In this document: one piece after another, positions 6,628-7,394 of the stretch
Position numbering within the stretch: the first letter of the stretch is position 1
Layout of the letters: the number at the start of each line of letters is the position of its first letter
DNA from: Rhodospirillaceae bacterium
GTDB taxonomy: Bacteria > Pseudomonadota > Alphaproteobacteria > MPNO01 > UBA2964
Length of the DNA stretch: 7,394 bases
Assembly: GCA_002712335.1 (NCBI GenBank)
Contig: PATI01000021.1
Span: forward strand, 54,346 to 61,739
Direction of reading: 5' to 3'
Program-made: the position numbers and the translations under genes
The notes under the pieces: model-generated
The model's database searches: none
What the model was told of the DNA's origin: nothing
What the model saw: only the letters and a program-made list of their open reading frames with translations

Positions 6628-6633
6628 ATATGG

Positions 6634-7394
6634 ATGCTTTTTATCCATAACGACGTTGTAGAAGATGTTTTAACTATGAAGGATGCAATATCTTGTCTGG
6701 AAAAGGCTTTTGGCCAGCTAGTCGAGGGGCTGGCGACACACCGACCGCGATGCGATCTTTATGCACCGTCAAGAGAAAACAAAAAAGGCTATTATCGTTG
6801 GGGAACAATGGAGGGTTATAATGATGGTATTTTTGCTATCCGCATGAAATCTGACATCGTCACCTGGCCGGTGGATAATTCGGGAAACCGAACAGAAGAA
6901 AAATACTGCAGAGAAGAGGGTACTTATTGTGGTCTTGTTTTCCTATTCAGCGCTGATAACGGAGAACCACTAGCAATTATAAATGATGGCATTATCCAAC
7001 ATGTACGGGTGGGGGCAGGAGCCGGTTTGGGGACTAAATTATTGTCTCGTGAGGATTCGGAGTCTGTTGGAATGTTGGGCTCCGGTGGTATGGCCAGAAC
7101 TTTCTTAGCGGCTTTTTGCTGTGTAAGAAATATTCGTAAAGTAAAGGTGTACAGCCCTACTAAAGTTAATAGAGAACTTTATGCGGAAGAAATGCGGTTG
7201 AAGCATAATATAGAGGTAATTACGGTTGATGACCCAAAACTCGTTTATGAAAACGTCGATATTGTCTCAAGTTGCACAGATACCATGGAGCCAACGATAA
7301 GAGGGGACTGGTTAGAAGCTGGTCAACATGTGACAATAGTAAATGCATTTGAAATCGACAAAGATGGGCTTGATGCTTGCGATGTTAAAATTCG
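6634..7394 (+). CDS. ornithine cyclodeaminase/mu-crystallin family protein (3' end cut by window)
   Basis: The first 253 codons of an NAD(P)-dependent enzyme of the ornithine cyclodeaminase/mu-crystallin family are present; about 70-100 residues should lie beyond the right edge. Members convert ornithine to proline, reduce cyclic imines, or act as amino-acid dehydrogenases in the cytoplasm. The sequence shows the N-terminal substrate domain, with Lys72 in FAIRMKSD (67-74) matching the catalytic Lys of ornithine cyclodeaminase. The family helix HVRVGAGAGLGTKLLSR (123-139) follows, then the Rossmann entry SVGMLGSGGMARTFLAA (144-160) with a GxGxxA nucleotide loop, VYSPT (172-176) at the end of the second strand, and DIVSSCTD (209-216). 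Asp242 in VNAFEID (236-242) aligns with the catalytic Asp of the family. About three residues are missing after it compared with the usual NAVGxDxPGK segment, so the substrate probably differs from ornithine. The gene is transcribed away from the bicupin unit across a 120-base gap. Confidence 0.88.
   Translation, partial: MLFIHNDVVEDVLTMKDAISCLEKAFGQLVEGLATHRPRCDLYAPSRENKKGYYRWGTMEGYNDGIFAIRMKSDIVTWPVDNSGNRTEEKYCREEGTYCGLVFLFSADNGEPLAIINDGIIQHVRVGAGAGLGTKLLSREDSESVGMLGSGGMARTFLAAFCCVRNIRKVKVYSPTKVNRELYAEEMRLKHNIEVITVDDPKLVYENVDIVSSCTDTMEPTIRGDWLEAGQHVTIVNAFEIDKDGLDACDVKI

Noticed and set aside
1..7394. CRISPR array, tRNA, rRNA, insertion sequence or phage attachment site
   Set aside because: No spaced direct repeats, transposase-like frames, cloverleaf or ribosomal RNA sequence were seen on either strand.

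Overview
This 7.4 kb window is a compact bacterial catabolic and transport neighbourhood of moderately AT-rich DNA with short gaps between genes. The mix of genes is typical of free-living, substrate-scavenging proteobacteria: a tripartite-tricarboxylate (Bug/TctC-type) periplasmic binding protein, a luciferase-like flavin monooxygenase, an aldolase of the dihydrodipicolinate synthase superfamily, a two-domain cupin, an EutA-like ATPase and an ornithine-cyclodeaminase-family protein. A marine alphaproteobacterium is my best guess. That rests on gene content and composition, not on a marker gene.

Layout. The first 132 bases may hold the 3' end of an upstream reading frame; otherwise they are AT-rich leader. 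A flavin-dependent monooxygenase gene (133-1224, +) converges on a DapA/NanA-superfamily lyase gene (1274-2236, -). A strong intrinsic terminator (2352-2386) lies upstream of the lyase gene. It closes a three-gene minus-strand unit that reads, in transcription order, bicupin (6513-5293), EutA-like ATPase (5290-3800, GTG start, 2 bases after the bicupin stop) and secreted TTT-type binding protein (3704-2403). A 120-bp divergent control region (6514-6633) separates this unit from an ornithine cyclodeaminase/mu-crystallin family gene (6634 to the right edge, +), which is cut by the window end.

How the genes may work together (inference). The binding protein would capture a small carboxylate in the periplasm, although its membrane partners TctA and TctB are not in the window. 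The bicupin, lyase, monooxygenase and ornithine-cyclodeaminase-like reductase or deaminase would then process an organic acid or amino-acid-like compound. The notable oddity is the EutA homologue. EutA is known as the ATP-dependent reactivase of B12-dependent ethanolamine ammonia-lyase, but no eutB, eutC or other B12 enzyme is visible here. The gene is instead fused in operon fashion to a bicupin. An 11-base sequence (GAATCTGGACA) recurs in the leaders of the bicupin and binding-protein genes. The binding protein also carries a very Lys/Arg-rich C-terminal extension.
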